Shown in pieces: positions 6,405-8,152 of a DNA stretch of 8,152 nucleotides (the stretch's first letter is position 1; every line of letters begins with the position of its first letter). The position numbers and the translations under genes are program-made. The DNA is from an uncultured Ruaniaceae bacterium. GTDB lineage: Bacteria > Actinomycetota > Actinomycetes > Actinomycetales > Beutenbergiaceae. The notes below the pieces were generated by a model. The model saw only the letters and a list, made by a program, of their open reading frames with translations. It was not told the DNA's origin and ran no database searches. The stretch is taken from assembly GCA_947251855.1 (NCBI GenBank), contig CAMXUZ010000002.1, positions 1-8,152 of the forward strand, in the 5' to 3' direction.

Positions 6405-7157
6405 CTAGGAGTCGGGGTGGATCTCGATCTCGACGCCGTCAGGATCGGTGACGTGCACCTTGATCAGGTCCCCTTGGCTCACTACCTTCGCCGGGTACCC
6501 GGCCTCCGTCAGCCGCTGAGCGAGGTCGGGGAGCTCCTCGCCGGTGACGAATCCCAGCCGGGCCAGGGGCACGCGGTCACGGGGATCCTCCTCCTCAGCG
6601 CGGTAGATCGGTTCGGACGCATCGGCGTAGTGCAACCCGATGATGCCGGCCGCACCGGGGCCGCGCAGGGATTCGAACCACTCGCTCGCGCCTGGATCCG
6701 GCGCGAAGCCGAAGTGCGCGAAGAACTCCAGGTCGATCGCGAAGTTCGGCGCGGGCCGGATCGCCGTGGCGATGAGGTCGGCCCGCGGGCGGGCACCATG
6801 CCGGTGATAGCCGTAGTCGTCCGCTTGTTCTTCGTTGATCCACATCCACTCCCCGTGCGGGCCGGCGACGACCGCGTGCCGGCCGTAGGCTTCGTCCCAC
6901 ACGAGGTATTCCAGGCCGATCCGAGAGGCGAGGTCGACGGCGTCTTCCACGGTTTTCGCCATGAGGTTGAGATAGGTCTGCCCGCCCGCGAACTTTCCTC
7001 CCGCGGCGTGGACCATCACCCGCCCCGCCCCGGCATGGAGTTCGGCGAACCCCTCGGAGTCGATGCGGCGGCGAAGGCCGAGCTCTTCGAGGAACGCGAC
7101 CATCGCCGCGACGTCATTGGAGTACCGAAACGGCATCACCGAGAATTGTGCGCTCAT
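6405..7157 (-). CDS. VOC (glyoxalase/bleomycin-resistance/dioxygenase) superfamily protein, two modules
   Basis: The vicinal-oxygen-chelate superfamily includes glyoxalases, ring-cleaving dioxygenases and proteins that sequester drugs; the specific activity is unknown. The 250 residues hold two beta-alpha-beta-beta-beta type modules: about 1-113, ending [13 protein letters not shown], and about 127-250, ending [15 protein letters not shown]. Both ends match the final VOC strand pattern (DPDGxxxEIxxx in the second, GPHGEWMWI in the first). The second module has the more typical Glu near the end of that strand (Glu245), a usual metal-ligand position; the first has Trp and Ile there, so it may not bind metal. 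ATG 7157 has GGAGAG five bases upstream and overlaps the stop of the ribbon-helix-helix gene as ATGA, so the two are translationally coupled. The gene converges with the nuclease gene at 5058. Confidence 0.9.
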   Translation of the reverse strand: MSAQFSVMPFRYSNDVAAMVAFLEELGLRRRIDSEGFAELHAGAGRVMVHAAGGKFAGGQTYLNLMAKTVEDAVDLASRIGLEYLVWDEAYGRHAVVAGPHGEWMWINEEQADDYGYHRHGARPRADLIATAIRPAPNFAIDLEFFAHFGFAPDPGASEWFESLRGPGAAGIIGLHYADASEPIYRAEEEDPRDRVPLARLGFVTGEELPDLAQRLTEAGYPAKVVSQGDLIKVHVTDPDGVEIEIHPDS

Positions 7158-7315
7158 GATTTCTCTCCGAGATTGTCCAAATACTCCGCCAGCGCGCGCT
7201 CGACCAGTCCCGAAAGGCTGCGTCCCTCATCGATCGCGCGGTGCTTGACCTGCGTGACGAGATCTCGAGGTAGGTAGACGTTGAACTGGACCTTGCGCTC
7301 CGGCGGAGTAACCAT
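7154..7315 (-). CDS. Small ribbon-helix-helix (CopG/Arc-type) DNA-binding protein
   Basis: This 53-residue gene reads [10 protein letters not shown], then [20 protein letters not shown] and [21 protein letters not shown] short strand (KVQFNVYLP, 8-16) followed by helix ([15 protein letters not shown]), a turn (RSLS) and a second helix ([14 protein letters not shown]) is the ribbon-helix-helix fold, which binds DNA as a dimer through the paired strands. Proteins of this type are repressors or antitoxins. Its stop overlaps the ATG of the VOC gene by four bases, so the two form an operon. No toxin of a known family follows; the VOC protein takes that place. The 18-base inverted repeat just upstream is its likely operator. 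No strong ribosome site is visible before ATG 7315; GTT-ACT-CCG follow the start directly. Confidence 0.88.
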   Translation of the reverse strand: MVTPPERKVQFNVYLPRDLVTQVKHRAIDEGRSLSGLVERALAEYLDNLGEKS

Positions 7316-7318
7316 AGG

Positions 7319-7336
7319 TAGGATGCTAGCATTCTA
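7319..7336 (-). promoter_or_regulatory. Candidate operator and -10 element of the ribbon-helix-helix/VOC operon
   Basis: On the plus strand TAGGATGCTAGCATTCTA is an inverted repeat with eight of nine pairs matching and a perfect 10-base core, ATGCTAGCAT (7323-7332). Its minus-strand left arm reads TAGAAT (7336-7331), a good -10 hexamer placed about 15 bases before the start codon. A repressor bound here would block the promoter, which fits autoregulation by the ribbon-helix-helix protein. No good -35 hexamer lies at the usual distance, so the promoter may need an extended element or be weak. Confidence 0.55.
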
Positions 7337-7341
7337 GTCCT

Positions 7342-7369
7342 GGCGGCGCTACCCCGCGGTAGGACCGCC
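7342..7369 (-). terminator. Two-part hairpin downstream of nrdG
   Basis: GGCGG (7342-7346) pairs with CCGCC (7365-7369), and CTACC (7349-7353) pairs with GGTAG (7358-7362), with a 2x2 internal loop and a four-base CCGC apical loop. It lies about 35 bases past the nrdG stop and just before the promoter of the next gene in the same direction, a sensible place for termination. No T-tract follows, so it would be of the tract-less kind reported in high-GC actinobacteria. Confidence 0.45.
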
Positions 7370-7403
7370 GGTTCTCAGCAGCGTCGCTCTGGCATAGCCA
7401 CGA

Positions 7404-8066
7404 TCAGGCCGCCCCGCTCCGGAGCCGGGCGAGCGCTTCTTGGTATTCATCGGTGGTCCCCTCGGCCCGCACCGTTTGAATGACGTGTTCGCCGACCCCG
7501 CGTTCGGCGAGATGGGCGGTGAGGCGAGCGACGTCGTCCTCACCCATGACGGTCGGGTCGACGGTGGTGCGCACCTGAACATCGACGCCCGATTCCAACA
7601 CGAGGTCGAGGCTACGGAAGGCCGGGAGCGCTCCCCCGCGGGTGCGGGTGATCGCGTCGAACTGGTCGGGCATCGCCTTGATGTCCAGGCCGACCCAATC
7701 CACGAGGGGGAGGACCGCCGCCAGCCGGGTGGGGTAGGCGCCGCCGGTGTGTAGGCCCACCCCGTACCCGGCGGAGCGGACCCGCCGGATCGCATCGATT
7801 AGGGCAAGCTGCCGAGTGGGCTCCCCGCCGGAGAACACGACGCCACCGAGCAGCCCGCGCCGACGTTCCAGGAGCGCCGCCACCTCCGTCCACGAGACCT
7901 TTCCCGGGGTGCGAGGGTCGATGAGGGTGGGGTTGTGGCAATACGCGCATTGCCAGGGGCAGCCTTGGAGGAAAACCGTCGCGGCGAGCTTCCCGGGCCA
8001 ATCACAGGTGGAGTAGCCGACCAGCCCGGCGATCTGCAGCTGCGCCGCCCTCGGGGCGGACCTCAT
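7404..8066 (-). CDS. nrdG: Anaerobic ribonucleotide reductase activating protein (radical SAM)
   Basis: Radical S-adenosylmethionine activase that makes the glycyl radical on the class III ribonucleotide reductase NrdD, allowing dNTP synthesis without oxygen. The 220-residue product has the cluster motif C-x3-C-x2-C in GCPWQCAYCHNP (Cys36, Cys40, Cys43), preceded by AGLVGYSTCDWPGKLAATVF, a stretch typical of the NrdG2-type activases (TIGR02495 style). The SAM-binding GGEPT is at 80-84 and a DIKA strand at 128-131. ATG 8066 overlaps the nrdD stop as ATGA, as expected for a coupled nrdDG pair; ATG 8105 would add thirteen residues inside nrdD and is disfavoured. A hairpin follows the gene at 7342-7369. 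Confidence 0.95.
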   Translation of the reverse strand: MRSAPRAAQLQIAGLVGYSTCDWPGKLAATVFLQGCPWQCAYCHNPTLIDPRTPGKVSWTEVAALLERRRGLLGGVVFSGGEPTRQLALIDAIRRVRSAGYGVGLHTGGAYPTRLAAVLPLVDWVGLDIKAMPDQFDAITRTRGGALPAFRSLDLVLESGVDVQVRTTVDPTVMGEDDVARLTAHLAERGVGEHVIQTVRAEGTTDEYQEALARLRSGAA

Positions 8067-8152
8067 CGGCCTGCGGGGCGCCGGTCCGCGGCAGGTTCGG
8101 TGCACGCGGTCCGCTCGTGGTACTCGCCGGTCTTGCCGATGTTGAATGAGCT
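8063..8152 (-). CDS. nrdD: C-terminal end of anaerobic ribonucleoside-triphosphate reductase, start beyond window
   Basis: Only the last 29 codons and the stop are present. They read SSFNIGKTGEYHERTACTEP and then AADRRPAGR. FNIGKTGEYHERT corresponds to the segment after the glycyl-radical loop in class III reductases (compare the R-P-F-N-x-G-K-x-x-E ending of enterobacterial NrdD). The radical glycine itself would be just outside the window. Coupling by ATGA to an unmistakable nrdG makes the assignment strong despite the short length. Confidence 0.85.
   Translation of the reverse strand, partial: SSFNIGKTGEYHERTACTEPAADRRPAGR

Noticed and set aside
6399..7277. Long plus-strand open frame opposite the VOC and small regulator genes
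   Set aside because: It is antisense to a coupled gene pair with clear protein families, lacks a recognisable domain, and such open frames are common opposite G+C-rich genes.
8067..8105. Longer nrdG start at 8105
   Set aside because: It lies inside nrdD coding sequence; the ATGA overlap at 8066 is the usual coupled arrangement.

Overview
The window is about two-thirds G+C, densely coded, and uses GTG as well as ATG starts, with several 4-base ATGA or GTGA stop/start overlaps. Short N-terminal membrane anchors on secreted-type proteins, an actinobacterial-looking DEDDh exonuclease and a class III ribonucleotide reductase locus suggest a facultatively anaerobic actinobacterium (Actinomycetota). 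I cannot fix the genus from the sequence.

Layout. A purine (xanthine/uric acid type) NCS2 permease, cut by the left edge, is read leftwards from 987. It faces away from a two-gene rightward operon (1161-3529) encoding a membrane-anchored, two-domain protein of unknown function and a membrane-anchored gluzincin-type zinc metallopeptidase. A short-chain dehydrogenase (3565-4230, minus) converges on that operon. Divergent from the dehydrogenase is a second rightward pair (4354-6368): a DEDDh 3'-5' exonuclease, translationally coupled to a large protein with features of a PD-(D/E)XK restriction-type nuclease. A leftward pair follows (7315-6405): a 53-residue ribbon-helix-helix DNA-binding protein coupled to a double-module VOC protein. 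The right end holds nrdG and the last 29 codons of nrdD, also leftward and overlapping by ATGA.

How the genes work together. nrdD-nrdG is the anaerobic dNTP-synthesis pair: a glycyl-radical reductase and its radical-SAM activase. The ribbon-helix-helix/VOC pair has an 18-base near-perfect inverted repeat over its putative -10 element, which suggests an autoregulated unit. The exonuclease/nuclease pair is the best candidate for an undescribed DNA-processing or defence module, because no methyltransferase or helicase partner lies beside it here. The metallopeptidase pair looks like a cell-surface unit. No RNA genes, insertion sequences, CRISPR arrays or integrase genes are visible.
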